DNA of 37,869 bases from Tidjanibacter sp. (GTDB taxonomy: Bacteria > Bacteroidota > Bacteroidia > Bacteroidales > Rikenellaceae). The notes beneath the pieces are model-generated. The model did no database searches. It saw only the letters and a list, made by a program, of their open reading frames with translations, and had not been told where the DNA came from. Positions 1 through 5,989 of this stretch are shown piece by piece; position 1 is the first letter of the stretch, and each line of letters begins with the position of its first letter. The stretch spans positions 1-37,869 of the forward strand of contig JAFQNC010000040.1 of assembly GCA_017396085.1 (NCBI GenBank), in the 5' to 3' direction. The position numbers and the translations under genes are program-made.

Positions 1-25
1 GAGCCAGGATCAAACTCTCCATTGT
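1..25 (-). rRNA. rrs: 16S ribosomal RNA, 5' end only
   Basis: The first bases of the window are the reverse complement of the universal 16S 5' segment AGAGTTTGATCCTGGCTC. The gene therefore reads leftward and almost all of it lies outside the window. The 5' end is placed at about position 25 from the usual Bacteroidales start (ACAATGGAGAG...); the exact mature end is uncertain by a few bases. A leader of about 150 nt and two promoters lie to its right. Confidence 0.93.
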
Positions 26-114
26 AAAAAAAGTTTTAATATCTTGGCTTGTTTCTCAAAGGCATTGAATTCAAAAACCTTGAATATTTTTGAACGTATT
101 TAGCTGCTTCAATA

Positions 115-134
115 CTTCAAAGAACATATTGTTC
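115..134 (-). promoter_or_regulatory. boxA-like motif in the rRNA leader
   Basis: On the minus strand, between the promoters and the 16S gene, the leader contains TGTTCTTTGAAG (115-126). This resembles the boxA antitermination motifs seen in rRNA leaders, and its first bases belong to a small palindrome, GAACA-TAT-TGTTC (122-134). The assignment rests on position and resemblance only. Confidence 0.45.
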
Positions 135-182
135 GTGTAGACCTTATCCGTCTGCCACGCCGCTTATCTTTCAAAGCGGACT

Positions 183-213
183 GCAAAGGTAAGGACTTTT
201 TTTGAACTTCCAA
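183..213 (-). promoter_or_regulatory. rRNA promoter P1 (proximal)
   Basis: On the minus strand a -7 box TACCTTTGC (183-191) is preceded by TTG (211-213) with a 19-bp spacer, a full match to the Bacteroidota sigma-ABfr consensus. The DNA farther upstream (214-260) is strongly A/T-rich and could act as an UP-like element. It fires toward the 16S gene. Confidence 0.8.
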
Positions 214-303
214 ATTTTTCGCAAAAAAATTTTGAAAAAATTTCAATTCAAACTTTTCAGAACGTTGCTCTCGGTCGGTTGTATTTAACTTTCGAAAGCG
301 GAT

Positions 304-334
304 GCAAAGGTAGGCACTTTTTCCAATTCTGCAA
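304..334 (-). promoter_or_regulatory. rRNA promoter P2 (distal)
   Basis: This is a second promoter 121 bp upstream of P1, with the same -7 box TACCTTTGC (304-312), a 19-bp spacer and TTG (332-334). The surrounding bases also match P1 (AAAGCGGA, TGCAAAGGTA, ACTTTTT on the plus strand), so the two look like a tandem duplication of one promoter block. Confidence 0.78.
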
Positions 335-515
335 ATTTTCCACAAAGATTTTTTTGCACTTTTTTGGCACCAAAATTGTACATTGCGGAAAATCTGCACA
401 TTACGTTTTTGGGGCAAAATGCGATTTAACGTTGGCTTAACATTGCCCACAGCCCCATTTCATCCACAAGGGCTCTGTGCCCTCAGGCGACATCCCATAT
501 AATATATATGTATAG

Positions 516-573
516 CAAAAAAGACACACCTCGGCGAGGCTTTTTCAGGGTGCCTCATTCCGAAGTGTGTCTT
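516..573 (-). terminator. Terminator after the outer-membrane barrel gene
   Basis: Arms AAGACACAC and GTGTGTCTT (521-529 and 565-573) form a 9-bp stem. On the minus strand it ends in a run of six T's (517-522), 66 nt after the stop codon of the barrel gene. A small CCTCG-C-CGAGG hairpin lies inside it. A second inverted repeat (548-555 with 590-597) overlaps this stem; see the findings. The rest of the stretch between this structure and the rRNA promoters (335-515) shows nothing recognisable. Confidence 0.7.
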
Positions 574-638
574 ATTGCGGAGGTGTATCAGGCACCCCGA
601 AAGGTTACCTTTCTACACAAAAGTCCTCCCCTCTACTC

Positions 639-1130
639 TTAGAAGAAGTAGTTAACCGAGATGGTGGTGGAGGTGCCGAGGGAGAATGTGGTGCGGTTAC
701 CATCGCCAATATTGTTCAGCGAGAAACTGCTGAAATTGGCTCCAAGCATCCATTTGTCATTCACTTTGTAGTGAAAACTACCAATATGAACAGCGAAGTT
801 GAAGTCGGACACGTTGATATCCAAATTACTATTGTGGGTGAGTTTGTAGCCCAGTGCAAGACCGGGGGTGTAACTCAACTTCTCATTGATGGGAATCCAA
901 TAGCGACCAACGGCTGTGAGACCATAGGTGCCGACACCCGAGCCAAAGGTGAGGCCGAGGGTGCCCTCCACCGAAATGTTTTCCGTGATGAAGTATCCAA
1001 AGGTGGGAGCAACATTGAGGGTTGCCGAGCCGCTTGCGCTCACCGAGGCGGTACCGCCCAGCCACATCTGCTGTGCAAATGCTCCGGTGGTCATCACCAG
1101 AGCCAACATAATCATACAAAGTCTCTTCAT
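639..1130 (-). CDS. Outer-membrane beta-barrel protein, about 163 aa
   Basis: A small outer-membrane protein. It starts with a signal peptide (MKRLCMIMLALVMTTGAFA, then Q at about residue 20, typical of Bacteroidota signal-peptidase sites). The mature part is a run of alternating polar/hydrophobic strands rich in Gly, Ser, Thr and aromatic residues, and it ends in ...SVNYFF, the terminal-Phe pattern recognised by the BAM machinery. The length fits an eight-stranded OmpA/OmpW-like barrel (porin-family or 'outer membrane protein beta-barrel domain' proteins). It stands alone with its own promoter (1192-1222) and terminator (516-573). Nothing in the sequence indicates its ligand, so the function is unknown. 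A plus-strand frame over the same bases is treated as a shadow because it has neither signal peptide nor family resemblance. Confidence 0.85.
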   Translation of the reverse strand: MKRLCMIMLALVMTTGAFAQQMWLGGTASVSASGSATLNVAPTFGYFITENISVEGTLGLTFGSGVGTYGLTAVGRYWIPINEKLSYTPGLALGYKLTHNSNLDINVSDFNFAVHIGSFHYKVNDKWMLGANFSSFSLNNIGDGNRTTFSLGTSTTISVNYFF

Positions 1131-1191
1131 AGTGTTACAATTTTATTTTAGGTTAAACATTTTGTCGTTCTTCTCTCGGTTAGAGTTTTCA

Positions 1192-1222
1192 CAAATTTAG
1201 GTTATTTATCCGAAAATGACAA
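1192..1222 (-). promoter_or_regulatory. Promoter of the outer-membrane barrel gene
   Basis: On the minus strand, -7 box TAAATTTG (1192-1199), 20-bp spacer and TTG (1220-1222), about 60 bp before the start codon. Confidence 0.7.
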
Positions 1223-1284
1223 CATCAACAAACCTTTTTTTCACCTCATCTCTCCGACATATTCCGAAATCGGTAATTTATCCC

Positions 1285-1293
1285 TACATTTGC
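1285..1293 (+). promoter_or_regulatory. -7 box of the polyprenyl synthase gene
   Basis: TACATTTGC matches the Bacteroidota -7 consensus and lies 26 bp before the ATG at 1320. No good TTG is present at the -33 position. The box overlaps an upstream in-frame ATG at 1290, which argues that translation starts at 1320 instead. Confidence 0.5.
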
Positions 1294-1319
1294 ATTGCAT
1301 TTGCAACCCAAACAAAACG

Positions 1320-2318
1320 ATGAACGACAACAAACATATAACTCTTGACGAAATAAAGGCTCCCTTGGTTGGGGAGATGGCTGCATACGAGCACTTCTTG
1401 CGCACAGCCCTGCACTCCGAGAGCCCCTATTTTGACGATATTCTCAAATACATTTTCGACACCCGTGGCAAGGGTGTACGTCCCATTTTGGTGATGCTCT
1501 TTGCCGGCCTTCACAACAAGGGGACCAAATTTGGCAAGCGCACCCATTTGGCTGCCTCTCTCATTGAGCTCATACACACCGCCTCGCTTGTACACGATGA
1601 TGTGATTGACCGTGCCGAGTTGCGCCACGGAAAGTCGTCCATCAACCAAAAGTGGGGTAAGCGAAACGCCATCCTCACGGGCGACTTCATCCTCTCACGC
1701 ATATTTGAAATGGGTATGGAGAGTATGGAGTTTGACATCCTCACCTACGTTTCCCACAGCATCAAATGGCTCTGCGAGGGTGAGGTTATCCAAGACGAGC
1801 AGACCAAAACGCTCGCAATGACTCACGAGAAATACTACGACATCATAGACAAAAAGACCGCCTCACTGTTGGCTATCAGTTGCGGAGTGGGAGCCCTGTC
1901 GGTGGGTGCTTCGGCTACCGAGGTGGACAAGGCATACGAATTTGGGCACAATGTCGGTATGGCCTTCCAGATTAAGGACGACATCCTTGACTATGCCACT
2001 GCCGACCAGACCGGCAAGCCCACTTGTGCCGACCTGCGAGAGCACAAAATTACCCTCCCATTGTTGGAGGCGATGGGTTGTGTGTCGGCCGAGGAGGAAA
2101 GTCGCATAAGGACCCTTGTTGGGCGCACCACCACCGAGGAGGGAGCCATTGAGGAGTTGCGCAGTTTTGTGAACCAGCACAAGGGGATGGAGCGTGCCGA
2201 GCAGATTATGAATAACTACCTTGTGGCGGCCAAAGATGCACTCTCCCACTACCCCGACTCGCCCTATCGCACCGCCCTGTATGGTATGTGCGACTTTCTG
2301 TCCCAGAGGGAAAAATAA
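1320..2318 (+). CDS. Polyprenyl diphosphate synthase (trans-isoprenyl, long chain)
   Basis: Condenses isopentenyl diphosphate onto an allylic primer to make the long prenyl chain used for menaquinone. It shows the family hallmarks: GKGVRP near residue 50 (substrate binding), the first Asp-rich motif DDVID at 93-97 followed by RRG-like AELRHGK, the second Asp-rich motif KDDILDY at 219-225, and TGKP..DLREHKITLPLL near 231-249. At 332 aa from the ATG at 1320 the size is normal for octaprenyl/heptaprenyl synthases. The start at 1320 is chosen because an earlier in-frame ATG (1290) falls in the promoter -7 box. The gene is monocistronic and followed by repeat arrays rather than a hairpin terminator. 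Chain length cannot be read from the sequence with confidence. Confidence 0.9.
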   Translation: MNDNKHITLDEIKAPLVGEMAAYEHFLRTALHSESPYFDDILKYIFDTRGKGVRPILVMLFAGLHNKGTKFGKRTHLAASLIELIHTASLVHDDVIDRAELRHGKSSINQKWGKRNAILTGDFILSRIFEMGMESMEFDILTYVSHSIKWLCEGEVIQDEQTKTLAMTHEKYYDIIDKKTASLLAISCGVGALSVGASATEVDKAYEFGHNVGMAFQIKDDILDYATADQTGKPTCADLREHKITLPLLEAMGCVSAEEESRIRTLVGRTTTEEGAIEELRSFVNQHKGMERAEQIMNNYLVAAKDALSHYPDSPYRTALYGMCDFLSQREK

Positions 2319-2324
2319 GGAAGG

Positions 2325-2402
2325 GGGCTTTAAGGGCTTTAAGGGCTTTAAGGGCTTTAAGGGCTTTAAGGAGCTTAAGGAGTTTAAGGAATTTAAGGCC
2401 CA
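2325..2402. repeat. 9-bp tandem array, unit GGGCTTTAA
   Basis: About eight units directly after the polyprenyl synthase stop codon. The first five are near-perfect GGGCTTTAA; the later ones drift to GGAGCTTAA, GGAGTTTAA and GGAATTTAA. Because the unit is nine bases, frames through the array stay open and would encode Lys-Ala-Leu or Gly-Phe-Lys runs; I do not regard these as genes. Related arrays occur at 19186-19235, 22936-22962, 23788-23815, 32066-32101 and 36511-36540. Confidence 0.9.
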
Positions 2403-2410
2403 TAAAAAAA

Positions 2411-2451
2411 GACGTTAGACGTTAGACGTTGAACGTTAGACATTGGACGTC
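2411..2451. repeat. GACGTTA-type tandem repeat
   Basis: Four to five imperfect copies of GACGTTA(GA) follow the 9-bp array with only a short A-run between them. Similar arrays occur at 23090-23118, 28750-28783, 32105-32132 and 36549-36571, usually at the gene-proximal end of a repeat cluster. Confidence 0.8.
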
Positions 2452-2466
2452 CTTTTCGGCTCGGTA

Positions 2467-2499
2467 TTTGTCTTTTTAGAAAATGTTTTATATATTTGC
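2467..2499 (+). promoter_or_regulatory. Promoter of the zeta-kinase cassette
   Basis: TTTG (2467-2470), 20-bp spacer, TATATTTGC (2491-2499): a full Bacteroidota consensus. The transcript would begin with a GGCCTT-GT-AAGGCC hairpin (2510-2523) and then an AGAGGAG ribosome-binding site (2529-2535), unusually strong for this organism, before the ATG at 2543. Confidence 0.8.
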
Positions 2500-2542
2500 A
2501 TTTACGTTTGGCCTTGTAAGGCCGAGCAAAGAGGAGTAATTT

Positions 2543-3115
2543 ATGCGACAGGTCTACATCATAGCAGGGTGTAATGGTGCGGGTAAAACCACCGCCTCAT
2601 ACACCGTGTTGCCCGATATGTTGGGCTGTCGTGAGTTTGTGAATGCAGACGAGATTGCCAAGGGTTTGTCGCCCTTCAACCCCGAGAGGATGGCCATTGA
2701 GGCGGGCCGATTGATGCTCCAAAGGATGGACGACCTGCTGTGTCAAGACGAAGATTTCGCCTTTGAAACCACCCTCGCTTCACGCTCCTACACAAAATTT
2801 ATTGAGCAAGCACACGCAAAAAAATACTTCGTAACACTACTTTTCTTCTGGCTGCCGACACCCGAACTTGCTATTGAGCGTGTCGCAACGAGAGTGCAGG
2901 AGGGAGGCCACAACATTCCGGAGGATGTAATTCGCCGCCGTTATGATGCAGGCATCAGCAACTTCAAGGCTCTCTATATGCCCATCTGCGACCTGTGGAC
3001 CATCTACGACAACAGTGGAGCCGAGGCCGTGAAGCGCATCGCTTGGGGCACCAAAGGAGAGGTGAAAGAGGTGTGTAACGAGGAGGCTTTTAACAAAATA
3101 ATGGGCAACCTATGA
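2543..3115 (+). CDS. Zeta-toxin-family kinase (predicted ATP-binding, P-loop)
   Basis: A 190-aa P-loop kinase of the zeta toxin/COG4185 type. Visible features are the Walker A motif GCNGAGKTT at residues 9-17, the NADEIA segment with Asp36 at the place of the zeta catalytic Asp, FETTLAS (74-80) with Glu75, and the Arg-rich segment ERVATRVQEGGHNIPE followed by RRRY (112-134), which in zeta/PezT proteins binds nucleotide phosphates. Zeta and PezT toxins phosphorylate UDP-N-acetylglucosamine. Whether this chromosomal relative is toxic or has another substrate is not known. It has its own strong promoter and ribosome-binding site. Its stop codon overlaps the start of a 58-codon gene (ATGA), so the two are translationally coupled. 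No epsilon-like antitoxin lies upstream. Confidence 0.85.
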   Translation: MRQVYIIAGCNGAGKTTASYTVLPDMLGCREFVNADEIAKGLSPFNPERMAIEAGRLMLQRMDDLLCQDEDFAFETTLASRSYTKFIEQAHAKKYFVTLLFFWLPTPELAIERVATRVQEGGHNIPEDVIRRRYDAGISNFKALYMPICDLWTIYDNSGAEAVKRIAWGTKGEVKEVCNEEAFNKIMGNL

Positions 3116-3288
3116 GTGATTTGGAGATACAAAAACTGCAAGAAAAAATTGATGACGGAGTTCGTCTGGCACACAAACGTCTGATAGAGAAAACCATCCG
3201 AGAGGATGGCAACTTGGTTGTGGTGCAGGATGGCGAAGTTGTCCACATCAGTGGCGAAGAACTTTGCGAAATGCAGGTGGAGGGTTAG
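3112..3288 (+). CDS. 58-aa partner of the zeta kinase, possible antitoxin
   Basis: A short gene starting in the ATGA overlap with the kinase stop codon. The product begins MSDLEIQKLQEKID and continues with a helical, Lys/Arg-rich half (HKRLIEKTIRED, residues 21-32). A second half reads as a small beta hairpin (NLVVVQDGEVVHISGEEL, 34-51). It is acidic at both ends and has no signal peptide or membrane segment. Small proteins with this helix-then-hairpin look commonly accompany zeta-like kinases in Bacteroidota (my recollection of the pattern, not a search). Coupling to the kinase suggests an antitoxin or regulator; this is inference. It does not resemble the classical epsilon or PezA antitoxins, the latter having a helix-turn-helix. 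Confidence 0.7.
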   Translation: MSDLEIQKLQEKIDDGVRLAHKRLIEKTIREDGNLVVVQDGEVVHISGEELCEMQVEG

Positions 3289-3405
3289 CCTCCCCCACTC
3301 CGTTTGTGGAGGCAGCCTGCCAAGTCAAACATTCCGACCGGCTACCACGTAAGAGAGCAGACTACATAACATCAAACGTCATAGGGGCCCTATTGTGGTC
3401 CGACA

Positions 3406-3453
3406 TACAACAAGGGCGTTCCGACACACCGAGTTCGGAACGCCCTTGTTGTA
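3406..3453. terminator. 19-bp perfect inverted repeat between convergent genes
   Basis: Arms 3406-3424 and 3435-3453 (TACAACAAGGGCGTTCCGA and its exact complement) enclose a 10-nt loop. It lies between the plus-strand zeta cassette and the minus-strand META lipoprotein and is best read as a bidirectional terminator. Neither side has the usual T-run. Confidence 0.6.
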
Positions 3454-3502
3454 TGCTGCTTGGCAGGGGTTTTTGTGCCAACCCTACATAGCCTTGGCCA
3501 CC

Positions 3503-3952
3503 CTACTTGGCCCGAAAGACCAGTTTCAGTTCGCCACCCTCAAATAGGTAGAGCACATCGCCCTCAATGGTGAAGGAGTCCACGCCATCGAGCACATTGA
3601 AGAAGGCATATTCAAAGCGGTCATCGGGGCAGTAGCGTTTGGTGGAGTACATCGGTCCAAACTCAATCTTACCCACACTCTCCTTCTGATACTTAATCTC
3701 CGAGGGGGTGATTTTGAACTCTCCGCCATAGCTATTGCATCCGCCAAAGCCGCCATAGGAGCCATCGGCCGAAAGTACCAGAGTGGGGGCCTTACCCTCG
3801 GTGAGGTCGGCAGCCACATTGCGGCCATTCATCTGCCAGAGTGTCCACTCGGTGGCATTGAGGGGTTTGTGGTTCTTGGGCGAAGCGTTGCGGCAGTTGC
3901 AGCAGGCAGTAGCCAGCAGGGCTACAACCAAAATTAAGGAGAGTTTTTTCAT
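3503..3952 (-). CDS. META-domain lipoprotein (HslJ-like)
   Basis: A 149-aa exported lipoprotein. Residues 1-17 form a lipoprotein signal peptide (MKKLSLILVVALLATAC), with Cys17 as the likely lipidation site followed by a second Cys pair (CNC). The mature part is a META domain: NATEWTLWQMNG near the start, then the hallmark GGCNSYGGEF and YCPDDRFEYAFFNVLDGVDSF. HslJ in E. coli has the same domain and is linked to novobiocin resistance and heat stress; the molecular role is unknown. The ATG at 3952 is chosen over an upstream in-frame ATG at 4057 because it starts the signal peptide and because a promoter -7 box (3985-3993) lies between them. The promoter interlocks with that of the divergent ridA-like gene. 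Confidence 0.83.
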   Translation of the reverse strand: MKKLSLILVVALLATACCNCRNASPKNHKPLNATEWTLWQMNGRNVAADLTEGKAPTLVLSADGSYGGFGGCNSYGGEFKITPSEIKYQKESVGKIEFGPMYSTKRYCPDDRFEYAFFNVLDGVDSFTIEGDVLYLFEGGELKLVFRAK

Positions 3953-3970
3953 TTTTGTCCTCTTTTGTTG

Positions 3971-4001
3971 TTTGAAATCCAAAGGCAAAGATATAAATTT
4001 G
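3971..4001 (+). promoter_or_regulatory. ridA promoter, interlocked with the divergent META promoter
   Basis: Plus strand: TTTG (3971-3974), 19-bp spacer, TAAATTTG (3994-4001). Minus strand: TATCTTTGC (3985-3993) abuts the plus-strand -7 box with no gap, so RNA polymerase could probably occupy only one of the two at a time. The minus-strand promoter has no clear TTG at -33. Confidence 0.7.
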
Positions 4002-4046
4002 TGGCGAGAAAAACGCATAAACCCTATAAATAGAGATAGAATTACT

Positions 4047-4421
4047 ATGAAACGCACAATTTGTTCGCCCCTTGCACCCGCTGCTGTGGGCCCCTACTGC
4101 CAAGCCGTGGATGCCAACGGCACACTCTACGTGTCGGGCCAACTTCCACTCATACCCGCCACAGGCGAAATGCCCGAAGGTATTGAGGCACAAACCCGCC
4201 AATCGCTTGACAACCTCGGTGCCATCCTCCGTGAGGCAGGTATGGACTACTGCGATGTGGTCAAAACCACCGTGTTGTTGCAGCACATTGGCGACTTCGG
4301 CGCAATGAACGCCATCTATGCCGACTACTTCAGTGGTTCCTTCCCCGCACGTGTCTGCTATGAGGTTGCCGCACTGCCCAAAGGTGCACTCGTGGAAATC
4401 GACTGCATCGCTGTGAAGTAG
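4047..4421 (+). CDS. ridA: RidA-family reactive enamine/imine deaminase
   Basis: A 124-aa RidA (YjgF/YER057c/UK114) protein. Family members hydrolyse the enamine/imine intermediates released by PLP enzymes such as threonine dehydratase and so protect other PLP enzymes. Seen here are the N-terminal PAAVGPYCQA, the YVSGQLPL strand (28-35), the core TRQSLDNLGAILREAGMDYCDVVKTTVLL (50-78) and the signature PARVCYEVAALPKGALVEIDCIA, with the conserved Arg at 102 and Glu at 117 that bind the substrate carboxylate and water. The trimer-forming length is standard. It is transcribed alone from the promoter at 3971-4001 and ends at a strong terminator (4454-4489). Confidence 0.92.
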   Translation: MKRTICSPLAPAAVGPYCQAVDANGTLYVSGQLPLIPATGEMPEGIEAQTRQSLDNLGAILREAGMDYCDVVKTTVLLQHIGDFGAMNAIYADYFSGSFPARVCYEVAALPKGALVEIDCIAVK

Positions 4422-4453
4422 GTACTAAATAAGATATAAAATCAAAAACGCAG

Positions 4454-4489
4454 GGTGTGTCTAATCATTTTTAGACACACCTTTTTTTT
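4454..4489 (+). terminator. Rho-independent terminator of ridA
   Basis: Stem GGTGTGTCTAA / TTAGACACACC (4454-4464, 4471-4481) with a 6-nt loop, followed by eight T's. Confidence 0.88.
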
Positions 4490-4500
4490 CAGAAGTTGTA

Positions 4501-4602
4501 TAACAAGAGGAATTTCAAGGCTTGCGTAGCACGAAAAACCGCAGTTTACTCGGCGTAAATGAGGATTTTGAGGGCAAGCGTAACGCAGAAATTACCTTGT
4601 TA
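4501..4602. mobile_element. 102-bp MITE-like palindromic element
   Basis: Terminal inverted repeats TAACAAG-agg-AATTTC and GAAATT-acc-TTGTTA bound a 102-bp segment. It has inner arms CTTGC/GCAAG and no coding capacity. It lies between the ridA terminator and the 3' end of crcB. No clear target duplication is visible. The shape (short, terminal inverted repeats, no gene) fits a non-autonomous transposon remnant or a large palindromic repeat. There is no second copy in this window, so dispersal is unproven. Confidence 0.5.
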
Positions 4603-4615
4603 GACGGCTTCTTTT

Positions 4616-4990
4616 CTATACTATGACCTTTCGGCCAAGCCACACCATCGTAAGTCCCAGCACAAGACTACCCACCACATAGGCCACAAACAGAGCCCAC
4701 TGGTTGCGCCCCAGCATCAGGAACATATCATCCGCAAAGGTGGAGAAGGTGGTGAAGCCACCGCAAAAGCCCGTAATCAGCAGCAGGCTCATCTGCGAAG
4801 AGAGCACTCCGCGCTCCTCGGCCAGCCCAAAGAGCACTCCGATGAGGAAACTGCCCACCACATTGACCACAAAAGTACCCCACGGAAATCCCCCTCCGTG
4901 GCCTAACTGTTCGCACAACTTACCCGTAAGGTAGCGCAGGCAGGTGCCCACAAAGCCACCACAGCCCGCAATCAACATCGCCTTAATCAT
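4616..4990 (-). CDS. crcB: Fluoride channel CrcB/Fluc
   Basis: A 124-aa membrane protein with four hydrophobic segments that works as a dual-topology dimer to let toxic fluoride leave the cell. Family signatures are [13 protein letters not shown] near residues 9-21, [19 protein letters not shown] near 37-55 (the conserved Asn lines the pore), and [15 protein letters not shown] near 74-88 (the TTFST turn holds the central Na+ and the Phe box). It lies divergent from ureA with 132 bp between the start codons. I looked for a fluoride (crcB) riboswitch in that gap and saw none. The urease neighbourhood has no evident functional link, although fluoride is a urease inhibitor. Confidence 0.93.
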   Translation of the reverse strand: MIKAMLIAGCGGFVGTCLRYLTGKLCEQLGHGGGFPWGTFVVNVVGSFLIGVLFGLAEERGVLSSQMSLLLITGFCGGFTTFSTFADDMFLMLGRNQWALFVAYVVGSLVLGLTMVWLGRKVIV

Positions 4991-5033
4991 ATCTGCGTTC
5001 TATTTTTGATATTCTCTTTCTCTGCTTTCCAAC

Positions 5034-5064
5034 TTGTGTGCCACAATTTCGGCATAAGGTTTGC
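5034..5064 (+). promoter_or_regulatory. Possible promoter of the urease operon
   Basis: TTG (5034-5036), 19-bp spacer, AAGGTTTGC (5056-5064), which differs from the consensus TAnnTTTGC by one base, about 59 bp before the ureA ATG. It is the only promoter-like match upstream of ureA. On the opposite strand TAACTTTGT (5105-5113) may be the crcB -7 box. Confidence 0.45.
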
Positions 5065-5122
5065 AATTCCACTCACACCCCCTAAACGCCTATCAAGCCG
5101 ACATACAAAGTTAGGAAAATTT

Positions 5123-5425
5123 ATGCATTTGACACCGAGAGAGAAGGACAAACTCACGCTGTTGAGTTTGGGCCTTATTGCCGAGAGGCGCAAAGCACGC
5201 GGACTGCGGCTCAACTACCCCGAGGCGGTTGCCTACATCACATCCGTAGCACTCGAAGAGGCCCGAGAGGGTAAGAGTGTGGAGGAGGTGATGAAGAGTG
5301 CAGCCGAAGCCCTCACAAAGGATGATGTTATGGATGGCGTGGCCGAGATGGTAGGGCTGCTTCAGGTGGAGGCGGTCTTTACCGATGGCAGCCGTCTGGT
5401 GAGTATCCACAACCCCATAAAATAG
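5123..5425 (+). CDS. ureA: Urease gamma subunit
   Basis: The smallest structural subunit of nickel urease (urea + water to ammonia + carbamate). The 100-aa product starts [13 protein letters not shown], the invariant UreA N-terminus, and continues with [29 protein letters not shown] and [24 protein letters not shown] C-terminal motifs, all normal. A longer frame opening at 5006 is rejected because the first 39 codons have no UreA similarity and would include the promoter. ureB begins 11 nt after the stop codon. Gamma and beta are separate here, unlike the fused UreA of Helicobacter. Confidence 0.97.
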   Translation: MHLTPREKDKLTLLSLGLIAERRKARGLRLNYPEAVAYITSVALEEAREGKSVEEVMKSAAEALTKDDVMDGVAEMVGLLQVEAVFTDGSRLVSIHNPIK

Positions 5426-5435
5426 TATTACGGCT

Positions 5436-5867
5436 ATGGCAAAGAAAAAGACAACAACAGCAACAACCGCCACCACCCCCAACAACGACACAGAGCGAGT
5501 ACCCGTGGGTGGTGTGGTCCTCGCCGAGGGGGACATTGAGTGCAACGTGGGGCGCAGCACCGTGAGCATTGAGGTGCGCAACACGGGCGACAGGCCCATA
5601 CAGGTGGGCTCCCACTTCCACTTCTTTGAGGTAAACCGCCACCTCTCGTTTGACCGCCCGAAGGCCTTTGGCTACCATCTGAACATCCCCGCCACCACAG
5701 CCATACGTTTTGAGCCGGGCGATGCACGCACGGTGGAACTCGTGGCCTACGGAGGTCGCAGGCGCATTGTCGGCTTCGGTGGCCTCGTGAACGGCTGGAC
5801 AGGCGGAGGGGGATGCAAAATTCAAAATTCAAAATGCAAAATTCAAAATGCAAAAAGTTGCGAGTAA
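5436..5867 (+). CDS. ureB: Urease beta subunit with repeat-encoded C-terminal tail
   Basis: The beta subunit packs on UreC in the (UreABC)3 trimer. The conserved core runs from [18 protein letters not shown] (about 23-40) through [19 protein letters not shown] (49-67) and [15 protein letters not shown] to [12 protein letters not shown] and VGFGGLVNG (112-120). The protein is 143 aa against about 100-106 for a typical UreB. About 22 residues are a Thr/Lys-rich N-terminal extension. The last 17 (127-143, [17 protein letters not shown]) are encoded by the 7-bp AAAATTC/AAAATGC repeats and by the first bases of an 85-bp interspersed element, whose GAGTAA supplies the stop codon. The tail therefore looks acquired rather than ancestral. 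ureC follows after 122 nt that hold the rest of the element. Confidence 0.95.
   Translation: MAKKKTTTATTATTPNNDTERVPVGGVVLAEGDIECNVGRSTVSIEVRNTGDRPIQVGSHFHFFEVNRHLSFDRPKAFGYHLNIPATTAIRFEPGDARTVELVAYGGRRRIVGFGGLVNGWTGGGGCKIQNSKCKIQNAKSCE
5815..5851. repeat. 7-bp tandem repeat (AAAATTC/AAAATGC) inside ureB
   Basis: About five units of AAAATTC or AAAATGC lead into the interspersed element. Further AAAATTC units follow the element at 5935-5957, so the element appears inserted in a pre-existing 7-bp array. Comparable arrays (AAAATTC, AAAATTG or TGAGAAT) flank the other copies. Confidence 0.85.
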
Positions 5868-5937
5868 GCGAGAGCAGAGGGTGCTTGCACACTTTGCCGA
5901 GCGAGAGCAACTAAAAGCCACCGAAGGTGGGTTAATT
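5852..5937 (+). repeat. Interspersed palindromic element, copy A
   Basis: An 86-bp unit. Outer arms AGTTGC (5856-5861) and GCAACT (5907-5912) enclose the unpaired segments GAGTAAGCGAGA and CGAGCGAGA and an inner stem GCAGAGGGTG-CTTG-CACACTTTGC (5874-5897). A second small hairpin CCACC-GAA-GGTGG (5919-5931) follows. It is identical over the core to copy C (22752-22837) and differs at one core base from copy B (9101-9184). It lies between ureB and ureC in the direction of transcription and overlaps the end of ureB. Confidence 0.9.
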
Positions 5938-5989
5938 CAAAATTCAAAATTCAGAATTAAAAGTAGTGGAATAGAAAACTAACAGAAAG

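Noticed and set aside
109..450. A 113-codon minus-strand open frame in the rRNA upstream region.
   Set aside because: It covers both rRNA promoters and the leader, is rich in Lys/Arg/Phe from A/T-rich DNA, and has no family resemblance.
567..1151. A 194-codon plus-strand frame over the outer-membrane barrel gene.
   Set aside because: It is antisense to a gene with signal peptide, barrel pattern, promoter and terminator; it has none of these itself.
2206..2418. Open frames through the 9-bp array encoding LKALKA or GFKGFK runs.
   Set aside because: A 9-bp unit keeps frames open by construction; no start context, and the frames overlap the end of the polyprenyl synthase gene.
3264..3491. A 75-codon plus-strand frame after the zeta cassette.
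   Set aside because: It runs through the 19-bp inverted repeat, overlaps the end of the 58-aa gene and has no recognisable pattern.
4991..5122. Possible fluoride riboswitch before crcB.
   Set aside because: No arrangement resembling the conserved pseudoknotted fluoride aptamer was seen in the 132-bp gap.
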